Source of the DNA: CAWJMN01 sp963844055
GTDB taxonomy: Bacteria; Planctomycetota; Planctomycetia; Pirellulales; Pirellulaceae
NCBI GenBank assembly: GCA_963844055.1
Contig: CAWJMN010000001.1
Span: 124,001-188,000 of the forward strand
DNA length: 64,000 bases
Direction of reading: 5' to 3'
Part shown: positions 8,838 through 17,851 of the stretch, piece by piece
Numbering within the stretch: position 1 is the stretch's first letter
Layout: every line of letters begins with the position of its first letter
Program-made: the position numbers and the translations under genes
Notes under the pieces: generated by a model
What the model saw: only the letters and a program-made list of their open reading frames with translations
Databases searched by the model: none
Told to the model about the DNA's origin: nothing

Positions 8838-10475
8838 TTATTGGGGCAGCGGCTCCAATAAGTAGATTCCGAGATGATCTGCGTCGATCTCGACCGTCAA
8901 TCTCTTTAGCTTTGCAAGACTGCCGGTATTGATCACTTCGCCGGTCATCAAGTTCGTGATTTGAAAAACTCGTGCTGTGTCTAGCTGAAGCGCAGCATAG
9001 TCGGGGGTGATTGTGAACGTTGCCCGCCCTTTGCCTTGATAGTGAGGAACAACCAGCACCGATTTGCCTGAGGCATATCGGGCGTAGGCCTGCAAGGGAT
9101 TGGGGCTGCCATCACGAGTCGTATCAAGCTTGGTGATGTTGGAATGCCGATGATTTGCTGAAAAGGTTTCAAACAGGCGAGGCAATGACCGCCGAATGCG
9201 AATGTATCGTTTCACATCTTCGAGGAATGCCTGATTGGCAGGACGGTCCTTTTCTGCCCAGTCGATCTTGTTGAAGTACATCACGCCAGTACCGTTGGGG
9301 TCTGGCAGAGGCGACTGGGGATTGTTCCACTCCTCGCCAATCCACCACATCGGCAGGAACGGCGCAAGGATCGACGTATACGCCATACGCACTCGATTCC
9401 CTTGCACAAAGGGCAAGGCATCATCATGCGTCAATAAGTTCGATGTGTAGTAGCGAAACGTTCCACCTTTGCCTGCCTTGTAAAGCGTGGCCGAACCTAT
9501 GCCGGTGCCGGATTGAATGGCATCGACGATATTATGGTTCAGCAGGAAGTCATAGTGCTTGCCAAAGGCCTGTTGCTGCTGTTTAAATTTGCCGGGCGTT
9601 ACGTAGTCGGGCTCCTCCGTCCAGCCATGTACGCCAAACTGCTCAAAGTCGAACGTATCTCGCCGGCGACTATTGAGTTCTGATACCAAGATGATCTTGC
9701 GCCCCTTGGCGTACAGTGCATCGCGAATCTCTTGGAAGAAATAGCCCGAGGTGTCCGGAGCTAAATCGACGCGAAAGCCATCTGCCCCTGTGCTTTCAAT
9801 AAAATTAATGGCCGCTGTTTTGAACCAAGCTCGAAACGGTTGACTGGCCCAGTCGAAGCCATATCCGCCCCAACATTCAAAGAGTTGGCCTGCACTTTCT
9901 TTGCGATAGAACTCTGGGTGTTCGCTTACGAGAGGGGCATGCTTGGCGGTTCCCCAAACGACGATATCAAAGATAACACGGATGTTTCGCTGGTGAGCTT
10001 CCTTCACAAACTGCCGTACGGCGGCAAGCGATTCTTGCAGATTAGTGCCGCCGGTTAACAGGGGCTCGATGGTATGGGGGCCGAAGTTGCCGTAGCCATT
10101 GCTCTTCGATCCACGTTCGTAAATCGGATTGATCCAAAGTCCATTGACCCCCATTTCTGCATAGTGATCCAAGACGGCCGTCGCAGAAGCAAACGTACCT
10201 TCTGGCGTGGCAGTTTCGATTCGAAGCTGGGCCATGATGAGCGACTTCACCCAGTCGGGAGAGTGCCCTTCAAGCTTTACTTCACGATCAGGAAGGATTT
10301 TGGGGATCAGCGACGCATTGTTGATCTTCTGCAGAGGCTTTGCCTCGTCTGCCTGGAGGGAAAAACCTTCAGACAATGCCAGAACACTACCTAAGGAGGC
10401 GGCTTGAGCAAAAAAAGCCCGCCGCGTGGGAGACGGTGGGGCAATGGTCAGAAGTTTTGTTGTCTCGCGGGCCAT
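8838..10475 (-). CDS. Exported GH13 alpha-amylase-family protein
   Basis: This encodes 545 residues from the ATG at 10475. An upstream GTG at 10598, overlapping the previous stop, would add 41 residues of poor character. The N-terminus has a twin-arginine-like segment (TRRAFFAQAASLGSVLAL), so export is likely. The (beta/alpha)8 GH13 regions are visible: VIFDIVVWGT (region I, with the usual NH changed), GFRVDLAP (nucleophile Asp), ILVSELN (acid/base Glu) and LLTHDD (region IV, the usual NHD replaced by THDD). A C-terminal beta domain follows. The altered regions I and IV leave substrate and activity uncertain; it probably acts on alpha-glucans. It lies 123 bases downstream of the response regulator in the same direction. 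Confidence 0.82.
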   Translation of the reverse strand: MARETTKLLTIAPPSPTRRAFFAQAASLGSVLALSEGFSLQADEAKPLQKINNASLIPKILPDREVKLEGHSPDWVKSLIMAQLRIETATPEGTFASATAVLDHYAEMGVNGLWINPIYERGSKSNGYGNFGPHTIEPLLTGGTNLQESLAAVRQFVKEAHQRNIRVIFDIVVWGTAKHAPLVSEHPEFYRKESAGQLFECWGGYGFDWASQPFRAWFKTAAINFIESTGADGFRVDLAPDTSGYFFQEIRDALYAKGRKIILVSELNSRRRDTFDFEQFGVHGWTEEPDYVTPGKFKQQQQAFGKHYDFLLNHNIVDAIQSGTGIGSATLYKAGKGGTFRYYTSNLLTHDDALPFVQGNRVRMAYTSILAPFLPMWWIGEEWNNPQSPLPDPNGTGVMYFNKIDWAEKDRPANQAFLEDVKRYIRIRRSLPRLFETFSANHRHSNITKLDTTRDGSPNPLQAYARYASGKSVLVVPHYQGKGRATFTITPDYAALQLDTARVFQITNLMTGEVINTGSLAKLKRLTVEIDADHLGIYLLEPLPQ

Positions 10476-10597
10476 GGTGTTTTGCGGAAGTAAGGTGCAG
10501 TCGATGATTGGTGCGTCTTGAGCACTATTAGACTGCGGGCAGGGACCCTCTGACATTCCCCCTTCGATAGCACAGTCCGCTTCTGCATGGGGGCGCA

Positions 10598-12029
10598 CTA
10601 GTCATTGCCTGGAAGTAGGCCCAGGTGACGCAGTTTTGCACGCAGCGTCACACGCGAGATCCCTAAGCGCTCTGCGGTTTGGAACTGGTTGCCAGAAAAG
10701 TGTTGAAGGACTTCGGTAAGAACGATGCGATCAAAGGCTGCACTGAGGTGACGGTAGAGGTCCGGGGTTTCATCGGCTAGGCCTTTGTGTACCAGTTGCC
10801 GAAGGTCCTGGGCAACCGAACATGCCTCATTGTTGTAGTACGTTTGGACCGCTTGCGGCCGGCAAGAGGCTGGCAGATAGTCCTCGGTGATGACGTCACT
10901 GGTGGCATGAACCATGGCATACTTAATGACGCTTTGCAGCTCACGAACGTTTCCTGGCCAATGGTGATCTTGAAGCATCGCCAGCGCTTTGGGGGTAACG
11001 GCAACGATGTTGCGGTCGAGCTTGCGGTTGTATCGTTTGCGGAAGTGTTCCACCAAGATGGGAATGTCATCCTTTCGCTGGCGAAGTGGCGGCAGGGAGA
11101 TCGTATAGCCATTGAGGCGATAGAAGAGGTCTTGCCGAAACTTTCCTTCAGCGACAAGCTTTTCTAGATTGTGGTTAGTGGCCGCGATGATTCGAACATC
11201 GGTCTTGATGGTGACATTGCTGCCAATTCGCTCAAAGCATTGGTCCTGTATGAGTCGCAGCGCTTTGGCCTGGGTAGCAGGCGCCATGTCGCCGATTTCG
11301 TCGAGGAATATCGTGCCGCCATTGACTTGTTCAAACTTGCCAATTCTTCGCTGGTCAGCGCCCGTAAAGGCACCCTTTTCATGGCCGAACAGCTCGCTTT
11401 CCAAAAGGGCTTCGGGAATGGCGGCACAATTAACCGCCAGGAACGGTTGTGTTCGCCGGCGGCTGTAATGGTAGATTGCTCGCGCGACTAGCTCTTTGCC
11501 AGTTCCGCTCTCCCCCAAGACCAAAACGTTGACATCTTGCTGGGCGACACGTCCGATCAGCTTGTAAATTTCCTGCATGGCAGGTGACGTTCCAACGATT
11601 GGGTCGGATTCTTGGCTCAGCGGGTTGCAAATCGCCATTTTCCACCACGGCCGGAACATGGCTTAAGCGGCTGACTTCAATCGCTTGGCCGATCGTACGT
11701 TGCAGGGAATGAAAGTCGACAGGCTTTAGCAAGTAGTCAAACGCTCCGCGGCTCATCGCTTCGATGGCCGTTTCGGTCGTTGCGAAGGCGGTCATGATGA
11801 TGACGGGAATGCGTGGGTCGAAATCCCGCATTTGCTGAAACGCATCAAGCCCAGACATGTCGGGAAGACGAACATCAAGCAAGACGACATCGGGGCGTTG
11901 CCGGCGGACGGCGTCGATTCCTTCGCGGGCAGTGCTGGCGGTAATGATCGAGAGGTCTTCGGAGCCCAAAGTCTCGGCAATGGTGTAAGGAATATTGCGC
12001 TCGTCATCAACAACAAGTAATACAGCCAT
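10598..12029 (-). CDS. NtrC-family sigma-54-dependent response regulator (frameshifted)
   Basis: The receiver domain starts at ATG 12029: acidic pair D8-D9, phosphoacceptor D52 in LLDVRLPDMSG, T80, and K102 in LLKPVD. After SRLSHVPAVVENGD the frame is lost. Another frame opens within the linker (11590-11660) with DPIVGTSPAMQEI and contains the full AAA+ sigma-54 module: GESGTGKE (Walker A), ELFGHEKGAFTGAD (the sigma-54 contact loop GAFTGA), GGTIFLDEIGD (Walker B), then WPGNVREL and a C-terminal Fis-type helix-turn-helix (QTAERLGISRVTLRAKL). The total length is one base too long for a single frame. A phosphorelay-controlled activator of sigma-54 RNA polymerase is expected. Its partner kinase is the gene just upstream, and a sigma-54 promoter lies at sulP nearby. 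Confidence 0.85.
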
Positions 12030-12156
12030 GATAACTCGTGGGAGATCAGAAGGAGGCGTTCTGTCTTCCCCATCCTTTAGTGGCAAAATGTGCTAGTGCG
12101 GTGTGGCAGACAAATCGAAATGACAATGGTTGGATTTAGAAAGTGAGTATCGCCTG

Positions 12157-13817
12157 TTACGTGGCACATGGCAAAAAGAGCAGAAACTCGGCACCGCCTT
12201 CGGGGCGGTTACGGACGCTCAATCGCCCTGAGTGAGCAGCGGCAATGTGTTGACAGATCGATAGGCCTAGTCCAGAACCCGTCTCTTTGGTGCTAACAAA
12301 GGGCTCAAAAATGGAGTCGAGCATCGCATCGGGAATCCCGTCGCCATTGTCGGCAATCTTCACCACCAACCATTCACCGGGACGAGGTTCTTTTAGCGCT
12401 ACCGGCGCGGATACCAGACGTAAGGCATCGTGTTCTGTGGTGCGGCTGACGTCTTGCGACAACTCGGTGGAGGCGTAGGTGCGGTGGGTCTCAACGGTGA
12501 CCTGAATCATCCCGCCATTTGGCAGGGCATCAATCGCGTTCAAAACAATGTTCAGCAGTAGCTGACGGATTTGGTCCTGGTCGATTTTCGCAATGATCCT
12601 CTCGGCCGAGGGCCGAGTCAGGATGACGACTCCCTGCTGTCGGGCCTTGGTCATGACCAGTTCGAGCGTCGATTGAACCACATCATCAATAGCGACGGGG
12701 GTTTTTTCGGGAACAGGAGGACGAGCGAAGTCCAAAAACGCTTGGATCGACTTTTCCATCCGTGAGATTTCATCATTGATGATATGCAGCGACCGCCCCT
12801 TAAGCCCCGCCTCGTCTCCACGGGCAATGGCTGCTTGAACGAGCGTTTTCATTGGCATTAAGGGATTACGAATCTCATGGGCCAGCCCCGCCGCCAATTG
12901 CCCTACCTGCGCGAGCTGCTCACTGCGTAACAGCTCGGACTCACGTTTCTGCAGTCTTTCGACAACCTCGGCCACATTCTGTTGCACTTTTCGCAGGCTT
13001 GTCTCCAGGCCTGCCAAGTCACCAACACTCGCGAAGGTGACAGGTTCGCCAACATCGGATAGGCGGCCCGCCGCATCGCGAACAGAAATATCTAGCTGGA
13101 TAATCGAACGGCTGACCGCTCGGGCCACGGCCGTTCCCAAAAGGGTACCTGCAGAGCGCCGCAAATACCGAGCAAAAGAAACCCGACTTTTAGATGGCGA
13201 GCCGTCTCTTGGCTGGCAGTATGGGTCAGCTCTACCACTTGTTGATTGACGGCAAGGCACTCCTTCAGGGGTTGCAGCACTTTCATGGTTAGGTCGTCGG
13301 CCAGCTTTGTCAGGACGGCGTATTGCTCATCCGTCAGCGTGATCTTTGTTGAACTTGTGAAGTCGCTAGGGGGATTGGCTTTGGCGGCGACAAAGATCGG
13401 GGTGGTAATCGATTGAAGGTTTTCAAAGAATTCCAGATAGCCGACTTCCATCACGCCAATCACCTGCTGCTCGCGCTCGGTCCGCGCGAGCTGCTTCGCC
13501 CGTTGTAGCAAAGCATTGGTTTGGTCGTGCAGTGCAGAGACCGCCTCGAGGTGCTGCAGGTCACGCGTACGCAGAAACAGATTGAGCTGATAGCGTGTTT
13601 CCCGCATGGCGATGTTGAGTTCGTCGATGGAAAGGATTCCATGGACCTCACGCAGGATTAATTCGGAGCTGGTCTTCTGCTGCTCATGCACATTCCAGGC
13701 AGCGAATATCCCCAAGCCGAGCAAGAATGCACCCAGGCCCATCATAGGGGCAGCAATATTCCAAGCAACGCGACGAGCCATCGTAGGAAATCCGAAGGGC
13801 GCAAACAGGCGGTACAT
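12157..13817 (-). CDS. Membrane sensor histidine kinase (frameshifted)
   Basis: The N-terminal frame (from 13817) has TM1 (MGLGAFLLGLGIFAAW, ~24-42), a long helical extracytoplasmic sensor (~45-205) and the start of TM2 (VGFLLLGICGAL). It then needs one extra base near 13153 (CTGCAG read as CTGGCAG) to continue as AGTLLGTAVARAVSRSI in the second frame. That frame holds a HAMP-like linker, a coiled coil, the H-box GLAHEIRNPLMP, the N-box LNIVLNAIDALPNG, the G1 box DNGDGIPD and the G2 box GSGLGLSI. It is a complete HisKA/HATPase_c kinase once restored. It is transcribed with the NtrC-type regulator downstream and divergently from sulP; the two presumably form a two-component system. Confidence 0.83.
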
Positions 13818-13859
13818 ATAGCGTATGCGATTCCCTGGATTGTGAAAGGACTTAACGGG

Positions 13860-13912
13860 TCTGTCATCTTTGGCAGGACAGAAACTATTCAGCCACTGGA
13901 CAGTTTCTGTCC
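13860..13912. promoter_or_regulatory. Palindromic repeats, candidate enhancer (UAS) for the sigma-54 regulator
   Basis: A perfect palindrome GGACAGTTTCTGTCC occupies 13898-13912. A second copy of the half-site, GGACAGAAACT (13876-13886), forms a perfect 11-bp inverted repeat with 13902-13912. A TCTGTC at 13860 pairs with GACAGA at 13877. The repeats sit between the divergent kinase and sulP genes, about 185 bases upstream of the -24 element, a distance typical for NtrC-type activators. Binding by the adjacent regulator is inference. Confidence 0.5.
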
Positions 13913-14086
13913 GCCCTACCTTCAGTGTATGGCTCGCAGCGTGAGAGTGAACCTGTGTAGTGACGGCGGTTTGTTCACTTTTTCGTTATGGAACGGGGTA
14001 ATGGGCCTCGAAATTGTCGGGAAAGAGATTGATTCTTACAGCATCGTTATGCAATCGCCGCGCCAATCGATTTCGAGGACGTTCCT

Positions 14087-14103
14087 GCGGCACACACTTT
14101 GCT
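14087..14103 (+). promoter_or_regulatory. Sigma-54 (-24/-12) promoter of sulP
   Basis: The sequence GCGGCACACACTTTGCT has GG at 14089-14090 and GC at 14101-14102, exactly the 12-base register of the consensus TGGCAC-N5-TTGC. All consensus bases are present except the T before GG. Transcription would start near 14114, about 46 bases ahead of the sulP ATG. A sigma-54 activator and its kinase are encoded divergently. Confidence 0.6.
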
Positions 14104-14159
14104 TTTTCGATTCGCCACGTGACAAGTTCTCCCCAGTGAACGAACAAAGGGAATTGATT

Positions 14160-15851
14160 ATGAGTGCGACCAAAGTTGCATCAGGCGAGACACCTCAAAA
14201 TGGAGTTGCCGGGCTTAAGCACCTCAAGCAAGACATCATTTCAGGTATCGTGGTTTCGTTGGTTTCGCTTCCTCTCTCTTCAGGCATTGCGATTGCCTCG
14301 GGTGCGCCTCCCATCACGGGTTTGATCTCGGCCATCGTTGCCGGATTACTCTTCCCGTTCATTGGTGGAGCCTACATGACCATCGCGGGCCCAGCGGCCG
14401 GGCTTGCACCGGCTCTGATGGCAATCATGATCGCCCTAGGTGGTGCCGGTGATGCCGAGCATGTGGGTGCAGGCTATCCCTTTTTGCTGTGCGTGATCTT
14501 GATGGTCGGCGTCATGCAAATCGTCTTGAGCCTGTTAAAGTTGGCTCGCTACTGTGCGATCATTCCTGTGAGCGTGGTGGAAGGAATGCTGGCATCGATT
14601 GGTGTACTGATCATCGTCAAGCAAATGGCCATGTTCTTTGGCTACACCGGCAAGGTCCATGCTCATGAGTTCTACGAATTTGCCCTTGAGGTGCCACATT
14701 TCGCCAAAGAGATGACGGTTCCTGTGTTTGCCGTTTCTGCCAGCACTTTGGTGCTGCTGTTTGTACTGGGAAGCCTCAAGTCGAAGTGGCTGAAGGTGGT
14801 TCCACCACAGCTTATCGCCGTAATCGTCGGTGTGTTTCTCGGCTACATCTTCAGTCTTGAAAGTAGCTTTCTGATTTCGCTTCCCAAGGATCCGTTTCAC
14901 GGAATCCACAGCCCCGATTTCATGGCACTTTTTGCTCGCCAAGACCTGTGGTATGCCGTGATTATGGGTGTTGTCACCCTTACGATGATCGATGGCGTGG
15001 AATCCTTGGCGACCGCGATGGCCGTTGATCGGATTGACCCATTCCATCGTAAATCCGACCCGAACCGTGTGCTCCTCGCGATGGGTGCATCGAATATCCT
15101 CTCGAGCCTTGTGGGTGGACTCACCATCATTCCTGGCGGTGTGAAGAGCAAAGTAAACGTAGCGTCCGGCGGCCGAACCTTGTGGGCCAACTTTACCAAT
15201 GCCGTCTGCTTGATCCTCTATCTAGCCGTGGGAACGCAAATCATCAACATGATCCCGAAGGGGGTGTTGGCTGCAGTTCTGATTTATACCGGCTGGAAAA
15301 TGTGTGAGCCACTCGTTTGGAAGCACATGGCCCATATCGGCAAGGAACAACTGGCGATCTTTGCATTCACGATCGCCGCTACGCTTGCAACCGATCTTCT
15401 TTGGGGGATTGTGGCCGGTGTGGCTGCCAAGTTCGTACTGAATCTGGTGCTGTATCGTCGGGCGATTGCGATCTCGTCGGAAGATGGCTACAAGCCTTCA
15501 CTTTCGCGGACGATTTTGGACTTCTTCAGCAATCCCGTCTCTCGGCGAGAGCTGATTGGCAAAGAGTTTCACATGTACCTCGATAAGCCTTTGGTCTGCT
15601 TCAACTCGATGAAGCTGAGCGAAGAGCTCGACAAGATTCCTGCGGAAGCCAAGTCGGTAAAGGTGCATTTGGATAACCAAGTGGGCCTGGTCGATCACAC
15701 CTCTTGCGAGAACCTGATGCACGTGGCCAAAGAGTACTCGCATAACGATGTACCCCTGACCATTGCGGGACTCGATGGCATGCGTCGCTTGTCGGAATAT
15801 CACGCTTGTACCCACGTGGCAACGGCACCTACTGCACATTCCGCTACGTAG
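14160..15851 (+). CDS. SulP family anion transporter with STAS-like C-terminus
   Basis: This encodes 563 residues. The start is the ATG at 14160, preceded by AAAGGGA at about eight bases; the open frame extends upstream but has no coding character there. The N-terminal ~430 residues are highly hydrophobic, with the SulP signature region (SGIVVSLVSLPLSSGIAIASG, AGPAAGLAPALMA) and about 10-12 membrane helices. The C-terminal ~120 residues are soluble and STAS-like (VHLDNQVGLVDHTSCENL). SulP proteins carry sulfate, bicarbonate or dicarboxylates in symport with H+ or Na+. The substrate here is unknown; a carbonic anhydrase 4 kb away makes bicarbonate plausible. Its sigma-54 promoter and nearby two-component system suggest regulated expression. 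Confidence 0.9.
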   Translation: MSATKVASGETPQNGVAGLKHLKQDIISGIVVSLVSLPLSSGIAIASGAPPITGLISAIVAGLLFPFIGGAYMTIAGPAAGLAPALMAIMIALGGAGDAEHVGAGYPFLLCVILMVGVMQIVLSLLKLARYCAIIPVSVVEGMLASIGVLIIVKQMAMFFGYTGKVHAHEFYEFALEVPHFAKEMTVPVFAVSASTLVLLFVLGSLKSKWLKVVPPQLIAVIVGVFLGYIFSLESSFLISLPKDPFHGIHSPDFMALFARQDLWYAVIMGVVTLTMIDGVESLATAMAVDRIDPFHRKSDPNRVLLAMGASNILSSLVGGLTIIPGGVKSKVNVASGGRTLWANFTNAVCLILYLAVGTQIINMIPKGVLAAVLIYTGWKMCEPLVWKHMAHIGKEQLAIFAFTIAATLATDLLWGIVAGVAAKFVLNLVLYRRAIAISSEDGYKPSLSRTILDFFSNPVSRRELIGKEFHMYLDKPLVCFNSMKLSEELDKIPAEAKSVKVHLDNQVGLVDHTSCENLMHVAKEYSHNDVPLTIAGLDGMRRLSEYHACTHVATAPTAHSAT

Positions 15852-15990
15852 GTGCGTGTCGCAAAGCCGTGCTGCTAATGGCGGCTGCTTGATTGTCAAT
15901 GAATGGCTGGTACTCCCCTACCGAGTCAGCTACCTGCCCCCTTTGTCAAATCATCTTCCAACCCCTGTATGAAATTTAAGGACACTCGAA

Positions 15991-16548
15991 ATGTCTTCAT
16001 CCCTTGATGCCTCGATGGAATCCGGTCGTCCGATTGCTGATGTTCGTGCGAAAGAGGTCGATCTCAATGCCACTTATCGCTTCCGGTTTGCCAGCGAACG
16101 TTGGCTAACCGGAGTAGGAACTGCAGTTCAAGGTGCGCTGATGGTCATTACCGGAGCTTTTTTGGCTTCGCAGATTTCGGTAACTCCAAAGCTCGCTGTT
16201 CAACTAGGAATCGTTGGTGCCTTGTTAGCCGTAGCGGGAATTGGATTTCTGATTCAAGCCTTCGGCGACCTGTTTGGCCACATCGCGATCGATCGTAATG
16301 CGATCAACGGCCGTGTTGGCCTTTCAAGCTTTTCCATTCCGTTGGCCAAAGTAAAGCGTTGGTCCATGAATGAAGAGTCGATCAAGATTCCTGAACTGCC
16401 ATGCGTTCAGATCTGGACCACCGACTCGGAACATCCTCGGGAGATTCCTGGGGGCACGCTGAGCAAGACTGACCACTTCCGTGTGCGTCATCTTCTATTT
16501 GTGTTCATGGATAACAAGGACCTTCACGGTCGAAGCTCGAAGGCCTAA
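15991..16548 (+). CDS. Two-TM membrane protein of unknown function
   Basis: This encodes 185 residues. Residues ~45-70 and ~78-105 are two hydrophobic helices (VQGALMVITGAFLAS and LGIVGALLAVAGIGFLIQAF). A C-terminal ~75-residue soluble part (IAIDRNAINGRVGLSSFSIPLAKVKRWSM) resembles the strands of small PH-like bacterial membrane domains; that assignment is only by eye. It lies 139 bases downstream of sulP in the same direction and may be co-transcribed, but I recognise no family. Confidence 0.65.
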   Translation: MSSSLDASMESGRPIADVRAKEVDLNATYRFRFASERWLTGVGTAVQGALMVITGAFLASQISVTPKLAVQLGIVGALLAVAGIGFLIQAFGDLFGHIAIDRNAINGRVGLSSFSIPLAKVKRWSMNEESIKIPELPCVQIWTTDSEHPREIPGGTLSKTDHFRVRHLLFVFMDNKDLHGRSSKA

Positions 16549-16731
16549 TGCCTTGCCGCGGCAAAAAATCCCAATGCCAATGTGCGGCGCAATCGGCCGC
16601 GTTGGCTAGTGATACTTCTGAACTTGCAGCCAAGCATACTGCAATCCTTAAGATGCAGCCTTGCCTGGATAATGGTGGTCGCCGAGATCCTAAGCCCTTT
16701 AGTTACCTAGGAATCGTTGGGAACTTGATTT

Positions 16732-16938
16732 GTGAAGAGGAGCATTACGACCAAGGATATCGCAGAAAAGCTAAACTGCGAAGCTCGAACCGTTGCCATG
16801 CAGGCCTATGCGGCGGAGCTGGGAACCTTGATAACGAACGTTCTGGTCTTTTCCGAAGAAGAGGCCAAGCAGTTGACGGTGCTGGTTCAAATGCACTTGG
16901 CCGCTACGGCCGCCGCACCCATTCGGAAGAACGCTTAA
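16732..16938 (+). CDS. Small HTH-like protein
   Basis: This is a 68-residue frame starting at GTG 16732. The stretch TTKDIAEKLNCEARTVAMQAYAAE looks like a MerR/excisionase-type helix-turn-helix, followed by an acidic and then an Ala-rich helix (FSEEEAKQLTVLVQMHLA). A longer frame overlaps it (16548-17027), but that one has biased, non-protein-like composition. No neighbour is clearly linked. The call rests only on sequence character, so it could still be spurious. Confidence 0.45.
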   Translation: MKRSITTKDIAEKLNCEARTVAMQAYAAELGTLITNVLVFSEEEAKQLTVLVQMHLAATAAAPIRKNA

Positions 16939-16975
16939 CTGCGCCATCGATATTCGCAGCCAAAGCGGAGCGTGG

Positions 16976-17299
16976 TTACTCGGCTCGCTTGTTCACTCGC
17001 ACCAAACGCTCGCGAGCGGCAACTTGAACATTCTCGGGAATGTCACGCATTGCGATGACAGCCTGCAGGTCTTTCATCGCTTTTTCATCTTCTTTGATCG
17101 AAGAATAGGCGAGAGCCCGATTGAACAGCGCCTGGCCTCTTACCGTGGGACTAGTCGAAGGTATATCGAGCAAGCGTGTATAGATTTCGATCGCTTGCGC
17201 CGGGCGTTTTGCCTTGGCATGTTCGACACCTTGCAATAGCAAATCGTTGTCGCGTCCGCGGCGGGTGAGTAAACCCACTAGTCGGCTGAAGAAGTTCAT
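16976..17299 (-). CDS. TPR-repeat protein
   Basis: This encodes 107 residues. After a short N-terminal segment the protein shows TPR-like helix pairs (GVEHAKAKRPAQAIEIYTRL, then GQALFNRALAYSSIKEDEKA and MKDLQAVIAM). There is no signal peptide. TPRs mediate protein contacts; no partner is indicated. It is convergent with the small HTH-like gene and 130 bases or more from other genes. Confidence 0.7.
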   Translation of the reverse strand: MNFFSRLVGLLTRRGRDNDLLLQGVEHAKAKRPAQAIEIYTRLLDIPSTSPTVRGQALFNRALAYSSIKEDEKAMKDLQAVIAMRDIPENVQVAARERLVRVNKRAE

Positions 17300-17466
17300 T
17301 TTGTGCGATCTCCTGGCTTGCCCTCATTGTAGACGATGCAGTAAGTCAGAGATAGCAAATAATGGGCTCACGATCTTGTAATAAGGTCGATGGATTTGTA
17401 CCCCCCGTTTAGAATTCGTGTGGGGTATTGAAATCAGCACGCCATGCGGCAGACCGCGTGACGCAT

Positions 17467-17841
17467 CTACGGCCTGGGCGTTTGCAGTTTCTGCACGAGG
17501 AAGTCCCAGATGTCCTTGTAGTTCTCGGTGGGATGATCGGGATATTTGACGTGGCACTCAACACCCGCCTAGTGTGCGAGCTTTTGAAATCCAAGGCCCC
17601 AGGCTGGCGAATGCACCTTGTAGTCCATCTCAGAGACCTTGTCAGGCGGGACGAGGCTCCAATCGTTCTCGAAGTAAATCGGTGCGCTCCCTTTGTGCAA
17701 GTGTGACTCGGGGGACCAAGTTTTGATCAGGTTCAGTAAGTCCTCATGTCGATTTGCATTGTCAGGTACCTTCGCTGCACGGAGTGATGTGAAAAAAAGG
17801 ATGGTGTTGTGGCCAGACAAGATGGCAAAAAACTTCGCCAA
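17467..17841 (-). pseudogene. C-terminal remnant of an alpha/beta-hydrolase (esterase), with in-frame stop
   Basis: Reading leftward from 17841, the frame gives LLNLIKTWSPESHLHKGSAP, IYFENDWSLVPPD and HSPAWGLGFQKLAH, then a TAG at 17569-17571. It continues in the same frame with AGVECHVKYPDHPTENYKDI and WDFLVQKLQTPRP to a TAG at 17467. This is the C-terminal end typical of planctomycete secreted esterase/prolyl-oligopeptidase-like proteins, including a likely catalytic His (PDHP). No nucleophile-elbow half exists upstream, where the amylase gene starts at once. I therefore read it as a decayed fragment with both truncation and a nonsense codon. Confidence 0.6.
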
Positions 17842-17851
17842 CGATTACCAA

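Noticed and set aside
13686..14159. N-terminal extension of the SulP frame (158 extra codons)
   Set aside because: It overlaps the divergent kinase gene and the sigma-54 promoter and has no protein-like character; ATG 14160 has a ribosome-binding site and the normal SulP start.
16548..17027. 159-codon open frame after the two-TM protein
   Set aside because: Cys/Arg-rich composition, and it overlaps the more protein-like small HTH frame and the TPR gene.
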